64,000 nucleotides of DNA from Hermatobates lingyangjiaoensis (GCA_026182355.1 JAPFBL010000601.1:1-64000), one strand, 5' to 3'; counted from the first letter of the stretch, positions 10,418 to 21,794 are shown. Notes: a model not told the origin generated them from the letters alone. Numbers and translations are program-made.

Positions 10418-10611
10418 CCCTTTCTGTCTCTCTCTCTCTCTCTGTCACTCTCTCTCACTCCCTCCCACACACTCTCTCTCTCTATAACACTCTGTCATTT
10501 CCCCCTCTCTCTATCACTATTTCAACCCTCTCTCTCATTCCCTCTTTCTCACTCCTTCTCTCGTTGTCTCTCTCTATCACTCTGTAACTCCCTCCCTCCC
10601 TCCCCCCCCCC

Positions 10612-10694
<83 letters not shown>
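10418..10694 (+). repeat. (CT)n microsatellite, interrupted then pure
   Basis: Degenerate CT-rich DNA leads into a pure (CT)n run of about 80 bp at 10611-10694. Two overlapping serine/leucine-rich frames here are only translations of the repeat. Confidence 0.95.
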
Positions 10695-10696
<2 letters not shown>

Positions 10697-10785
10697 TCGT
10701 CTTCTAGTTATCTTCTAGCGAAAGATGGCCGTCCAATATAGGTACTGACTATATACATTGGTGGTTATTTATAGTATTTTTATAC

Positions 10786-10960
10786 ATAATATATATATAT
10801 ATATATAATATATAATATATATTAAAATGTGCAAGGGTCTCCCTTTCTCTTTTCTCCTGAAGATGGATTGACCAAAAATGTGAGTTTGCAAGTGAGTTTT
10901 TTTCCTCTGTGTGTTACTTTTCTTCGATATTGATCTCTTATACGAGTATATAATATAAAC
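10786..10960 (+). mobile_element. Hammerhead-like element, family I, degenerate
   Basis: Next to a (TA)n tract, 10853-10887 reads TCTC, CTGAAGA, extra T, short hairpin GG-TT-like, AAAA in place of GAAA, then GTGAGTTTGCAAGTGAG. The downstream TGTTACTTTTCTTCGATATT resembles the tail of the family I copy at 41543-41621. The core is mutated. Confidence 0.5.
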
Positions 10961-11884
10961 TACAAAAAAAAAGTTTTTCTTAGAGAAAATAGGAATAAAT
11001 AATTATGATTAATTGTCAAAAAACCACTTGAATATTTCTCATGGGCTCTAGAAGTACTCTACTCGAGAGGCAAATAGGAGTGTGTCTGTCGCTCAGTGCA
11101 ATTCTTATAATATTCCCACTTGAGAATATCACTGGAAGATTTTAAGCTGATTAGATTCCTATCCCTCCAGTTATTTTACAAATTCCAAATGTACAACAGT
11201 TGTAAAATACCACTTCTACTTGTAAAATTCTATATTTTATATCAATACATGTTTTTTTGTATGTTGTCTTTGATTCTTGCACGATTTTTAATTTTTCTCT
11301 GTCATATAAACCTATATAAGAGTTACTAAAAAAAAAAATCGAAATTTTGATTTTAGTATTATGTTTAATTAGAAATTTATTTAGTCGGGAAGTTGATGGT
11401 CTGCCTGAGGGTTTGACGTAATAAGGACTATTTTATGAGATTTGCTCTTGGTCATATAGGTGCCACTTATAATGGCTCAAATATACAGTCTGCAGTCCCT
11501 GAGGACATGTTTTATTACGTAATAGCAGAGACCAAAGAAGCTTATTTTTTTTTCTTTCTAAGCAACTACTAAAGAACACCTACTTCACAGGAAACTAAAA
11601 GCAGTGTGTTGGATACTTGAGTGCGGAAGAAGATGGAGCACCATGTGATAAGCGCATACAGGAAAACGTGCAGCTAAACATACCTGCCTGCCTCCATGGT
11701 ACTTGGAATAAAGCGCATTTGAATGATAACACCCAGTCAGAAAAGACTGTATTCAATCATTGGATAAGTAGCTATTTTATAGTCTTAGAAGGGGGTGAAG
11801 TCTCTTAAACCAGTGGTTGGCAATATCTGCCGATATTTTTTAATTCTTTGTAGTGGCTCTCTTTGGCTTTGACAAAAAAAAAAC
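10961..11884. other. No recognised gene; possible hAT-type end
   Basis: Several 60-70 codon frames lack family features. CAGTGGTTGGCAAT at 11812-11825 resembles the CAGTGGTTC start of hAT MITEs, but no partner end was found. Confidence 0.3.
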
Positions 11885-12000
11885 ATAAAACGTTTTTTTT
11901 ACTTTACCATAAATAAAGTATAGTGATCGTAAAAAATTTGATCTTGAGATTTTGACAGTGATCGTAAAAAAATTGATCATGAGATTATTGTCTGTCTGTC

Positions 12001-12002
<2 letters not shown>

Positions 12003-12062
<60 letters not shown>
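12003..12062 (+). repeat. (TG)n microsatellite inside family T
   Basis: Pure TG dinucleotides follow a short GTCT run. The complementary frames encode poly Thr-His and are not genes. Confidence 0.95.
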
Positions 12063-12066
<4 letters not shown>

Positions 12067-12077
12067 GGGGGGAGTGT

Positions 12078-12560
12078 GTATCCAACGTTTGTGGCCACGC
12101 TACGGTCCAGAATCTTTAATGGATCAAATTGATATTTTACACAAAAATGGTTACTTATAGTGTAGATGAACCCCATTGTTTGACAGCAATTATGCTTGAT
12201 GGGAAAGTCACTTTTTTTGCCCAAAGTGTGTGTGGGTGGGCGAGTATGTATCCAAAGTTTGTGGCCACGATACGGTCCAGAATCTTTGATGGATCAAATT
12301 GATATTTTACACAAAAATAGTTACTTATAGTGTAGATGAACCCCATTGTTTGACAGCAATTATGCTTGATGGGAAAGTCACTTTTTTTGCCCAAAGTGTG
12401 TGTGGGTGGGCGAGTATGTATCCAAAGTTTGTGGCCACGATACGGTCCAGAATCTTTGATGGATCAAATTGATATTTTACACAAAATTGGGCCTCATAGT
12501 GTAGATGATCTCTATTGTTTGTGAGCAATTATAGATGATGGAAAAGTCACTTTTTTTGCC
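12078..12560 (+). repeat. Tandem array, 170-bp unit, about 2.8 copies
   Basis: Units start at 12078, 12248 and 12418 with TATCCAA(C/A)GTTTGTGGCC. The first two are nearly identical; the third diverges toward its end. The inverted family T copy at 43250-43386 has a single related unit, so the array amplified in this copy only. Confidence 0.9.
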
Positions 12561-13769
12561 TAAATGTGTTTTTAGACTTTTTTTTCTACTAAACTACTAA
12601 AACTACAACCTTGAAATTTTAGCATTATATTTGAGCCTCTAAAAAACAGTAACAGAAAAATTCTTAGAATTTTAAAACGACTGGAAATATATTTTTTTCT
12701 ATAAAGCGTAAAAATATTGACTTAAAATTCAATCAAAAAGCTATACCGTTTGATAGGTCATAATAAAATTATACCTAAAAATAGAGCATTATACATAGGC
12801 GCTTGAGCTATTTTTTTTTCAAAATTATTTTAACCAAAAGGGTGTTACGAATAATTTATACTTTCAAAAAGTGTTTTTAACACTAAACAACTCATTAAAA
12901 AATAAATATTTTTTTGCCGGTTTTATAAATTTAACAAAAAATTAATAATTTATAAAACAATTTCACGAAATTCAATTGCTGCAACGAGATAAAAGCTATC
13001 AAAACTGAATATTCATCCTAGACTAATGAATAACCTGCTATACTTGTCAGAATTATTTATATTTATTTACATTGTTTATATTCACTTAGAAATTTCGTAA
13101 GTGAATCGACTGAAATAAACTTGATGTTATTAATTTTATTAATGTTTTAAATAAAAGTGCTATTAATTTTGTGTATATCAGTATATATACAAAAGTATAA
13201 AAGTACATCACCTGTGTGATATACAAAAATATACGTGCGTACTGATAACTGGAACTATCATTATCTGTACTGTCTCCAGAAATGAAAGAATAATAAACAT
13301 CTCCCATTTAGATATTTATATTATGTCTATATAGGTCATTATATAATAAAAAACTATGAAGTTTGATATTATTTTTTTCTTATAGTAAAGTTGAGTGTAG
13401 GACACACTAGATTTTTTTTTTTAATTTTTATTTTGAAATAAAAATAACGGTAGTAAACAAAACAACAAAAATAATGTATCTCTTGAGGTACTTCAGTACC
13501 TGTTTGAGATACATTTTCAAAATGCAAATACAAAATACAAAATCAAGAGATTTTCTGATTGAGAGAGAAACCCTAAGAGTATGAGAGCATACTGAAATCC
13601 ACTTGTTACAAACATTCATTATTTTATGTTTACTTTTTTTAAAGCTGCTAAGCTGCAACTAAATATTTCATTCATATTAAGGTGTTCCAGTCTTATTTTC
13701 ATTTTACGCAAATATATGAAGGGCTCAAATAGGTTCAAATAACGTAGTATAGCGGGATTATTTTGATAT

Positions 13770-13976
13770 GATTAATATTAAACATATAATATACCGTCTT
13801 ACCTCGTACACTGCTGTTGTAGCTCTGGGACAGGTTTCGGGTGTCACCTTTCTTCAACAAGAACTGCTCAGTTCACGTTCTCAGTTCTTGTTGAAGATGG
13901 GTGACACCCGAAACCGGTCCGAGAGCTACAGCAGCAGTGTACGAGGTAAGACGGTATATTATATTTCTAATATTAA
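13770..13976. mobile_element. Hammerhead-like palindrome, family E (ACCGGT)
   Basis: The arms are near-perfect inverted repeats (for example ATACCGTCTTACCTCGTACA at 13790 and its complement at 13942). The plus arm has TTGAAGA (C to T change in the core), an extra T, a GGGTG/CACCC hairpin, GAAA, the palindrome ACCGGT and C. The minus arm is similar with small changes. A 56-kb copy of the same family shows helix I CTC/GAG. Two 83-codon frames across this palindrome mirror each other and are not genes. Confidence 0.75.
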
Positions 13977-14130
13977 TAATACTAATCTCTGTGGTAATGA
14001 CGAAATGCGTGTATTTTAATATCATTGAAATGTATATGGGAGTTTGAATTGTATATTTATAAGCTTCGTTTCGTGTCTTTTCCCATATTACTACAAGGTG
14101 GATTGAACTGAAATTAAAATTCACTGTTTA
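13977..14130 (+). repeat. Family E downstream sequence, also at 15460-15570
   Basis: The segment with TGGGAGTTTGAATTGTATAT and TTTTCCCATATTACT is repeated at 15460-15570, and its first part (CTAATCTCTGTGGTAATGAC) has relatives after 56420 and 62005. It probably forms the body of the family E element. Confidence 0.55.
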
Positions 14131-14367
14131 ATTTATTTGAGAGTAGGCCGTCACATAGGCACATTGCACTTCTGTTTGTTTTGTAACAGTTCAAATTTAA
14201 AATAAGATTAAAATGTTTGAAGTTGATAGTCTGTTATGTTTTCCGGCTCCAGCCTGTTTTTGTTTAGTCGAAGAGGAGACAAAAAATGGCTCTTATGATG
14301 ATATTGGTTGTAGACGCCTGCTAAGGTCAAAATTTAAATTTAATTTCTGACCTAACCCCATCTTTGG

Positions 14368-14563
14368 TCCTAGATTTATTTACGTGGGAGGTGAATAAAT
14401 ATGAGCCCGTCGTCCGTTGGAGAGGACGTTAAGCCGTCGGTCCCGAGACTGCACGATGTCAGGTACTCGTTAAAGATCTAAATTAGGCAGTATTCAAGAC
14501 TCCCAATGTAGAATCACAAATATAGTATTATTTTTGTACTATTACAAAGGGCCATTGTTTGTG
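14368..14563 (+). mobile_element. SINE fragment without tRNA head
   Basis: Body sequences GTGAATAAATATGAGC, GAGGACGTTAAGCCGTCGGT and ATGTCAGGTACTCGTTAAAG match the other SINEs, followed by a decayed type 1 tail (ATTACAAAGGGCCATTG). The tRNA-like head with the pol III boxes is missing. Confidence 0.8.
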
Positions 14564-14884
14564 TTTATTTTTATGTAAGAAATGGTATTAAGTACTCAAA
14601 AATCTCTTGAAATGTTGACAATGGAGTTCGGTTAGTCAACTTGAGCAAAAAAATGTTTATAAATGGTATAAATTTATTCTACAGGTAATTATTTTTAACA
14701 CCAGCCAAAAATCTCCGAGTCTAACCTTTATACCTCTCACATAAAAACAACCCATGCTATATAGTCAAAACTGTGATATGTTTGTGACGAGTATACTACA
14801 ACACAACAAATAATTTCAAACTAGTTCACAGAGCGCGCAAAATTAAAAAAGTTACTACTTTTTTTCTTTTTTTATTGTTTAAAC

Positions 14885-15189
14885 CGGCCCCCTAGCGGGT
14901 GATAACGTCAACCGTTTACCGGTTTTTTGTTTGATCGGTGACTCTACAGATTCTACGTTGGGAGTCCTAAATTTTGCCTAACTCAAGGGCATTTCAAGTA
15001 GGGACATTAACGAGTACCTGACATCACACAGGCTTAACGGGACCGAGGGCTTAACGTCCTCTCCGAGGGACAATGCGTTCAGATTTATTCACCTCCCACG
15101 TGAATAAATCGAGAGCCATATGGGTGGGGATCAAACCCGGACCTACCAACCCAGAGGTGAGTACGTTAACCACTTACCTAACCTGAACC
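14885..15189 (-). mobile_element. tRNA-derived SINE, tail type 2
   Basis: Minus-strand head with a GGTTTGATCCCC-type B box, then the common body. The 3' tail differs from type 1: it contains GATCAAACAAAAAACCGG and a CACCCGCTAGGGGGCCGG block, shared with the SINE at 34195-34513. Confidence 0.8.
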
Positions 15190-15459
15190 TCAAAAGTCGC
15201 CTTACTTATAGATCAAATCTCGTTCGTGGTATGATTTGACAATCCAGGTACACGACAATAGATCAAAACAGATCAAATCTCGTATCGTTGCAAATTATTA
15301 AACAATATAGTCATCAAATAGGCTTTATACATGAAGATTTGAGTTTATTAATTAAACTAATTATAAACATTCGTGTTTATTGAATTTGATTCATTATTTT
15401 AAATTCCTTAATTACTGTTCTAAAAAAAATCGTCAGAATCGTTGCGTGATTATTTTAAT

Positions 15460-15570
15460 ATGATTGAAATTTATGTGTGAGTTTGAATTGTATATTTAAA
15501 AGGTTCTTCTCGTGTGCTATTCCGCCGTATCTCCTATCTTTTCCCATATTACTTGAAAGAGGATTGAACT
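15460..15570 (+). repeat. Family E body repeat, second copy
   Basis: Copy of the 13977-14130 segment without the hammerhead-like arm. Confidence 0.5.
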
Positions 15571-15824
15571 GAAAACTGCAGCTAAATAAAGTCTCCGATT
15601 ACTACCTCCCGTGGGATTCATCAGTAATTTACTCTCTCCCCGTCAGCTCCCGTCATCTTCTTTTTATTTCTTAATCCAATGATACTAAAATTCTTTTTGT
15701 CATGTATTTTTACTTCTGTTTTAAATATAAATCAATTAATATAATTATCACATTACTGATTTCCATCATGATTCTTGACCCAATATTTTCTTGTGAGGGT
15801 TGATGTCTTATTATTTGAAACTAC

Positions 15825-16235
15825 TTCTCTCGCCGACGTTTCGACATATATTTATGTCATCTTCAGGGCTACAACACATTTTTTTTTATAATTAGCACTA
15901 TTACTACTACTACTATATTGGATATCATTTACATGAAGGGTAATAGAGAGGTATTTACCGATAAATCTGGTATCACAACTATGCATTTTAACACTGATAT
16001 ATGAAAATTTTGTTATTGTAATAATGTAATGTAAAAGCAATAAAAAAAAACATCCATATATCAATGTTAAAAACCATATATCAATGTTAAAAACCAGATT
16101 TATCGATCACTACGTCTCTATTACTCTTCATGTAAAAATTATCCAATATTATAGTAGTAATAGTGCTAATTAAAAAAAAAATGTGTTGTAGCTCTGAAGA
16201 TGACATAAATATATGTCAAATATTAACGAAATTCA
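15825..16235. mobile_element. Hammerhead-like palindrome, family C (ACGT)
   Basis: Two long inverted arms flank a spacer; TAGCACTATTACTACTACTA (15895) faces its complement near 16160. On the minus strand, 15872-15831 reads GCC, CTGAAGA, extra T, helix II GACATA/TATGTC, GAAA, ACGT, C and GGC. The plus arm keeps CTGAAGA and helix II, but the GAAACGTC part is destroyed. Confidence 0.8.
15831..15872 (-). ncRNA. Hammerhead-like motif, family C
   Basis: Helix I is GCC/GGC, helix II a 6-bp hairpin GACATA/TATGTC, and helix III the 4-nt palindrome ACGT followed by C, giving a GTC cleavage triplet as in classic hammerheads. One extra U separates CUGAAGA from helix II. Confidence 0.6.
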
Positions 16236-16343
16236 TTCATAATAACTAACTCATAGTTGAATGTTTGAGGATTAGGATTAGTGTTTTGAAAATAGAGGAC
16301 TTACAATTGTTCGTGATTATTAAAAAATAGTATTCCATATAAA

Positions 16344-16346
<3 letters not shown>

Positions 16347-16381
<35 letters not shown>
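16347..16381 (+). repeat. (TA)n microsatellite next to a family A element
   Basis: Pure TA run that ends exactly where the outer end of the family A unit (AAGATTTCACATAAACACG) begins. Confidence 0.9.
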
Positions 16382-16383
<2 letters not shown>

Positions 16384-16551
16384 ATTTCACATAAACACGT
16401 GAAATAACAATCAATGAGCAAACCACAATAAGAAATGGGAAAACAAGACTAAGATGTTTCAACCGTAACAAGCGGTCTTCGTCAGAGTCAAAAACCCAAC
16501 TGGTTGAAAGATCTTAGTCTTGTTTTCCCATTTCTTATTGTGGTTTGATCC
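16381..16551. mobile_element. Hammerhead-like family A element, asymmetric palindrome
   Basis: The left arm (minus orientation) is complete from the outer end AAGATTTCACATAAACACG to CAAAAACCCAACTG. The right arm starts inside the motif at GGTTGAAAGATCTTAGTC and lacks CTGACGA. The left motif (16489-16447) has AGATGT... in reverse as a helix III mutation. Such truncation shows how the second arm is lost. Confidence 0.75.
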
Positions 16552-16621
16552 ATTACATCTATTACATATATATATATATTGCAAACAGGAAAACGATCCA
16601 GGACAACGAACAGGACAACAA

Positions 16622-16624
16622 ACG

Positions 16625-16656
<32 letters not shown>

Positions 16657-16657
16657 T
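16622..16657 (+). repeat. (TA)n microsatellite
   Basis: Second TA run near the family A element; the frames across it encode poly Tyr-Ile. Confidence 0.9.
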
Positions 16658-16854
16658 AGTATATTTTGGGAGCAGACCTTCATTTAGACAAGTTTTATTA
16701 AAAAGTATGCCAATCTTCATTTTCGTTCGTTTTTATTTAATTTCTCCAGTTTTCTAAACTTGGTTTTTAACTCTTCGGGTAAACTAAACACTAACTCTCC
16801 GAAAGATTTATTCTTGAGTTCCATAGTAGTAATCGAATAATACACTCTAAACCT

Positions 16855-17240
16855 AACTAAAAACAAACAAACTATACATTAAATTATTCCAACGTTTCGG
16901 TCACTTTGACCATCTTCAGGGATTTACAATATGACGATTAAACAACTTAACTTAAGGAAAAACACTAACAATAATTATTACAAACAATCTAGTCGCGAAT
17001 TATTACATAGCTAACGTAATGAATAGAAAACATCAAGACAACAAGGAGGTTACAAATCTTGGAGGTTCCAAAGTTTCAGGTTTTTCAGTTCGATTCATCG
17101 GTTAATAAAATTCACTACAACACTATGAGGCTGTCACTGACTCCAGGTTGCTATTTTGTTGGTGTCCTGCGTGGAGCTTTAAAATCCTACTGAAACTCGC
17201 TGTCAGATTCACACACATACTCGTATATATACGTTATAAC
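16855..17240 (-). mobile_element. Hammerhead-like element, family D (ACGT-T)
   Basis: The minus strand at 16924-16886 gives TCC, CTGAAGA, extra T, helix II GGTC/GACC, GAAA, ACGT, T and GGA. The pattern CTGAAGATGGTC...GACCGAAACGTTGG is widespread in animal PLE terminal repeats. The rest of the segment to 17240 is non-coding and probably part of the element. Confidence 0.65.
16886..16924 (-). ncRNA. Hammerhead-like motif, family D
   Basis: All three helices can be drawn: helix I TCC/GGA, helix II GGTC/GACC, helix III ACGT palindrome, with U at the cleavage-site position. The extra U after CUGAAGA is present as in other families. Confidence 0.6.
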
Positions 17241-18280
17241 CCTTTATAAATAATCACTTTCTTTCTTACTGTGTTGAGGATTGTTTCTGATTAAATGTTC
17301 CCTGTTCTACATTAGAATTTTTCGCTGTGATTTATAAAGTGATATAACATTACATATTCTCAAAGTAACATGTACAACAACAGTGAAACAAACTTATTTT
17401 ATTTTTAATGATGCTTCACCTTCAATACTATTAATGTTGTATTAAGGGTTGTAAAAGACGACAACATACACTTTCACGTTTATATGGTAATAAATTTTGA
17501 CAATTAAGCATCAAGTTAGCCAATAATCATAAAAATATAGTATTGGAAGTTAGAAAGTAAGAAAGGGAAAAGCGTGAAATTTCCTGAAAGAAATATAAAA
17601 AAAAAAACTTGTTTAGGGCTGGACAAAGGTGTTAAAGAGCTCTTGAAGGTGGGTAATTTAAAAGGAAAGGAGGTTTTTTTTGGATGAGTCTCCCACGAAA
17701 GGGAAGAAAGTGAAGGAAGGAAGGCTGTTTTGGGAATTGGCTTGGTGATGTTATATAGGAGTAACAAGGAGAGCTTCGTGAGGTCTGTCGAAAGGCAGTA
17801 AAAGTGTTTTGATACAGATTCCGAGGTAAGAGAGGCACCTACGGAGGGAAAGCCCTGAAGGCGGGCTCTGGCTCTTGCCTATCGCATTTTGCATGGAAAC
17901 AATGTACACGACTTGAGTTTTGCAAATACTTACATCACCCCTCTCCTACTAAACACTTTTTTGATCTTTTGCAATAAATCATAAATAACCTATTTTTATT
18001 TTTCCTACGTATACATTGTACTTTCTCAGTTTAGTAGCGTATTATAAATAGCGAAGAAAAAGTTCAAATCTAATCTCCTCTTACAATTTGACCAATTTTA
18101 TCCGCCAAATCTTCACGACTTCCAACTTTTTAACCAATTTTAAAAGTATTCTACCGCGTTGACTTGTTTCCTAATATTCCATTCTATAGAGCACTAAACA
18201 CCTCATAGAATTAACAAATACATGCATAAAACAGTTAATCTATCTAAATAAAATATTGATATAGCTTCTCAACCACTGAT
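17241..18280. other. No recognised gene; purine-biased patch
   Basis: The plus strand at 17530-17880 is unusually rich in G and A (for example GAAGGAAGGAAGGC) and is less AT-rich than its surroundings. The opposing minus-strand frames (about 80 codons, Pro/Phe/Ser-rich) follow from this bias. No family is recognisable. Confidence 0.35.
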
Positions 18281-18582
18281 TTTTAAAGTTCAAAGATTGA
18301 TTTCTTGAGGATTTTTGGTCGAAAGAAATTACACTCTTGTTTATATGCCGACGTTTCGCCAAATAATGTTTATCATTTTCAAGGTTCGTTTTTGACGAAG
18401 AAACTATTTACGAAACTATTTACTGATCGTGGTAGATAGAGGCATGAACTGTAAATAGTTTCTTCCTTAAAAACAAGCCTTGAAAATGCCAAACAATTTT
18501 TTGCGAAACGTCAGCATGTAAACAGGAGTGTAATCTATTTAAACCGAAAATCCTTAAGAAACCAATCTTTGAACTTTAAATA
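18281..18582. mobile_element. Hammerhead-like palindrome, family C, degenerate cores
   Basis: Arms 18281-18420 and 18435-18582 are inverted repeats. Both contain GCGAAACGTC (or its complement) with helix III ACGT and C followed by GGC or AGC. The CUGAAGA part is decayed to TTGAAAA in both arms. Confidence 0.7.
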
Positions 18583-18938
18583 GAATATTCTATATTTTAG
18601 ATAAATAAGCATTGAGTTTTGCTCTTTGATGGATGATGACAAAGTTCAACGCTTAATAAAGACTGACGTCTCCATTCTTGACAATGTTTACTGACCTTAA
18701 ATAAAACTGCAGGATGAGGATTTAGAAGTAGTGGGCCTCTGGTCCAGAACTGCTAATTAAGACCTGCACTGATGTGCATGGAAATATTCGTTCGTCATTG
18801 GACAATTAATAGTGAACAGGCAAAGGTTTCAAATGGTATAATAAAGAACAAATTCTGCTGGTAACTAAAGCAGAGTGATAGTATTTTAAGATATTTCAAT
18901 TAGATAAAATATTTGTTAAAGTAAAGATGAGATAATTA

Positions 18939-19157
18939 TTAAGAAGTTAGATGAATGAACCAAATCATTGGATTAGAAAGAATATATCTGGGATTATTAA
19001 TTTTGGTATAAATAGGTAGCAGATCCTCTTTTAAACAGGTATCATTAAAATTAACCGCAGTCTCGGCATTCACGATCTTAAGACTGAGAGATTCGATCCT
19101 ACGAACTAACCTCCTGCTAACAGGGTTCAACTGGAAAAGGAGTTGGCCAAGAGACAT
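18939..19157 (-). pseudogene. Penelope-like element ORF N-terminal fragment
   Basis: The 72-codon minus frame starts M-S-L-G-Q-L-L-F-Q-L and includes R-R-L-V-R-R-I-E, N-A-E-T-A-V-N-F-N and L-L-P-I-Y-T-K-I. It is clearly related to the N-terminal peptide in the PLE arms at 38737-38919 and 40716-40830 (M-S-L-G-N-L-V-F-A-L, N-A-E-S-A-L-L-F-N, L-L-P-T-Y-T-N). It diverges after residue 55. The RT and EN domains are absent nearby. Confidence 0.65.
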
Positions 19158-19212
19158 GTTAAATTAAAATCGATGACTCATGCTTAGTCATTGCTATAAA
19201 TGGATTAAAAGG

Positions 19213-19322
19213 ATAGTACAGGTTAATATAAAGAGAAGGTCAAAGGTCAAAGGTCAATAATGAACATTATTGTCAATTGTTCATTATTGACCTTTGACCT
19301 TCTATATATTAACCTATACTAT
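19213..19322. repeat. 110-bp inverted repeat with AGGTCA direct repeats
   Basis: The arms GATAGTACAGGTTAATATAA and AGGTCAATAATGAACA are mirrored on the right. The left arm has three AGGTCA half-sites with one-base spacing (19237-19256); the right arm has two in complement (19288-19300). AGGTCA spaced by one base is the DR1 layout bound by nuclear receptors of the RXR/HNF4 group. Whether it is bound is unknown; it may be a chance feature of a repeat. Confidence 0.6.
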
Positions 19323-20250
19323 AAAAAAAAATTGAGCATAAATGAACTACTACCTCATATTTAAATAATTAGATATTTAAATGAAGTAAAATGAAAAATT
19401 TCTGTTCTGTGTATGAGTTTGAGGAACTCAACAGAATCTTTGGGGTTTAAGAGTTAGTTAAACCCTTCCTCTAAATGGTGCCAAGTTAGTATATGTTCCT
19501 TGTAGAAAACATAGTCCAAACTATTGCATTATGATACTATGTCGCACTTGTTAGCAAATATGTAGTGGCTGTTTTACGACGAGTAACAAACATAGTTACT
19601 AACTCAGTGACGTGGGGAGAGTACAGGACACATAAGTATAACTGCTTGGTATGATATGTGAGGAACACAGTAGAGTCTAAGGTGGTTAGGGGGTATTCTT
19701 CCTGTATGCTATTGGTAACATTTTGACCTACATACACAGACTAAGATCGTGGGAAAATTTGCTTCAATAGTATCGTGCTTGATTATACGCCACATTTTTC
19801 ATATGGTTGATAGTAAATGCAGCCTCCAGAAGAGGTTTGAAGTAACTTAGCCTATATGAAGTCAGGAACTCATTAAATGTATATACATCAGACGTACACA
19901 AACTTTTCGATGCAAGGGTCGCATTTAAAATTTTACAATTCTAAATGGCTGCAAGTATTTTTTTTTGTAATATGAATAAACATAAAATAATCAAAATAAA
20001 GTATTTTTAAATTCAGAAATTGTTATCAATCAATACTTACAAGTAAAAACTGATCTTAGAACACATTTATTTTGAAGAAAAAACTATCTTATTAATTTTA
20101 TTCCCAGTACCTCGTCGCAGGCCGCATGTGGCCCACGTCTTATATATATATTAATAAACTTGGCTAAGGCTTCCGTTGTGGAACTAACCCAGCAATATTA
20201 CCTGCGAACAATAATAGTGCCAATGAAGAAAGCACTTTAGGTCTATAGAC
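19323..20250. other. No recognised feature
   Basis: AT-rich non-coding sequence with one 66-codon frame at 19537-19737 (minus) that shows no family features. Confidence 0.4.
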
Positions 20251-20538
20251 CAGTGCTTCTCAAACGGTGGGCCCGGGCGTATTGGTGCGCCCTGGAAGGT
20301 AGCCAGGTAAGCCCCAAGATAACGGAAGATTAAGTTTATATAACAGATTTATATTTTAGTTTTTGCATCATTTTCATTCATTTGAGAAAACACCAAGTAT
20401 GTGGTTTTCAAGTCTGAGTCAAGTCTCGACTACTTCATATTTTGAACTGGAAGTTAAATTTCTTTAATCTTTAAGCATCAATGGATAATACTTCCTCTTT
20501 GCCTTTACTCGGGGATTTAAATCATTTTTACTAGCCCT

Positions 20539-20569
<31 letters not shown>

Positions 20570-20742
20570 CCTCTCTCTTTCTTTCTTTTTCTTGAAAAAA
20601 AACTATACATTTTAATTTCCAATCATTTTCTTGTTATCAAATCTCAGGACTAAATTTTCTATATCAAAATCAGTGATGCGCCCCAAAGTTTTGGTTTGGT
20701 TTCATAGGTGCGCCCTGAAGTAAAAAAGTTTAAGAAACACTG
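20251..20742. mobile_element. hAT-type MITE
   Basis: The left end CAGTGCTTCTCAAACGGTGG and the right end AAGTTTAAGAAACACTG form imperfect terminal inverted repeats of the hAT kind. Subterminal TGCGCCCTG blocks are also mirrored. Eight-base flanks (CTATAGAC and CCCTACAC) match at 5 of 8 positions. A (CT)n run lies inside at 20546-20590. There is no transposase. Confidence 0.7.
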
Positions 20743-21182
20743 CCCTACACTTTCACGGTAGGGCAAAGTCTAAATGCTAAATGTGTTCACTCCATTCAAT
20801 GCTATTGTTATTTAGTTGTTGTATTTCTAACATAGAGCTTCCATGCTTTCATAAATGTAAACATTACTAATAAACAGTTCATGTTGAAGGATACTTCACT
20901 TCTTGTAATGAAATATGCCTCTTAATAATAACCTAAGAAAATAATGAAAAAAATCTCCTCATAAAAAGGTTTTATATAAATCACGTTAGAAAACGGATTT
21001 CTCTTCTTGAAATACTCCTAAATACAAATAAACGCAATTAACAAAAATGAATTCAATAATCAAATTGATAAGGTAATAAATTATGAAATAAATTTTAATA
21101 ATAATTGCTTATAATATTTTAATTATTCTTTTCGTTTGTTTATATTTAGTTGCATATTTTATATTTTACAGTAAAACATAGT
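20743..21182. other. No recognised feature
   Basis: AT-rich sequence without coding or repeat signatures that I can support. Confidence 0.4.
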
Positions 21183-21322
21183 TTTCGCCTCTGGGCTGGT
21201 AGTTTGGGGTTTGGTCTCCACCTGGCCTTCCTGTGTGAATAAATCGAGGGTCAGGTGGGGATTGAACCCCGGACTACCAGCCCGGAGGCGAGTACGTTAA
21301 CCATTGAGCTATCCAAGCCCCT
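21183..21322. mobile_element. Two SINE heads in inverted orientation
   Basis: Plus: GCCTCTGGGCTGGTAGTTT, then GGGGTTTGGTCTCCACC. Minus: the complement of GTTCAATCCCCACCTGACCC with GCCTCCGGGCTGGTAG. The two tRNA-like heads share a ~20-bp spacer and form a near-perfect hairpin; both bodies are missing. Confidence 0.75.
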
Positions 21323-21794
21323 CGCCAAATCTTACGCCCTCCGCGGACAGTAAAAATGAGGTTTTATACGCCACTTATTCCACATATTAAACCATACTAT
21401 TGTGCTAATGGTTTCCTATTTAACGGTTGGGGAAATTAACTGAAAGAAAATATAATTCTAAAATAAAAAAAATCGCTGATTATAAACAAGCGTGAGTTAA
21501 ATGGAGGAAATGGTGACTGGAAGAAAGAAATCTGTCTGTATGTCACCATTGCAGCGGCCAGGGAGAAACTTCATTTGAGAAAAGTGGTAGAAATTGTCCA
21601 CCAGTGACCCAGCTTCGATTCAAATCAATTCCTTCGACCTCCTTTCAAAGTATTCCTTTATTGTCACCGTAGTCAGTGCCAATTTTGCCTCTAACTCTTA
21701 CTTCCTTTCCATTATTTTTATAAAAATCATTTCTCCTATCCATTTTTATAAATTATAATTTAAAATTATACTAAAAAAAAAAAAAAATTTCTTG

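Larger units (their letters stand above)
11885..13410 (+). mobile_element. Family T: 1.5-kb TIR-bearing repeat, copy 1
   Basis: This copy starts with ACTTTACCATAAATAAAGTA (11900) and ends with TTATAGTAAAGTTGAGTGTA (13379-13398); the ends are imperfect inverted repeats (ACTTTACYATAARTAAA). A second copy lies inverted at 42390-43785 with long collinear similarity, for example GAAATTTTAGCATTATAT (12615) against its complement near 43200. The interior holds a (TG)n tract, a 170-bp tandem array and no transposase. It is probably a non-autonomous DNA transposon of unknown superfamily. Confidence 0.65.

Noticed and set aside
10279..10741. Ser/Leu-rich frames of 102 and 115 codons
   Set aside because: They are translations of the (CT)n tract and its degenerate flank.
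13768..14124. Two mirrored 83-codon frames on opposite strands
   Set aside because: They are the two arms of the family E palindrome read in both directions.
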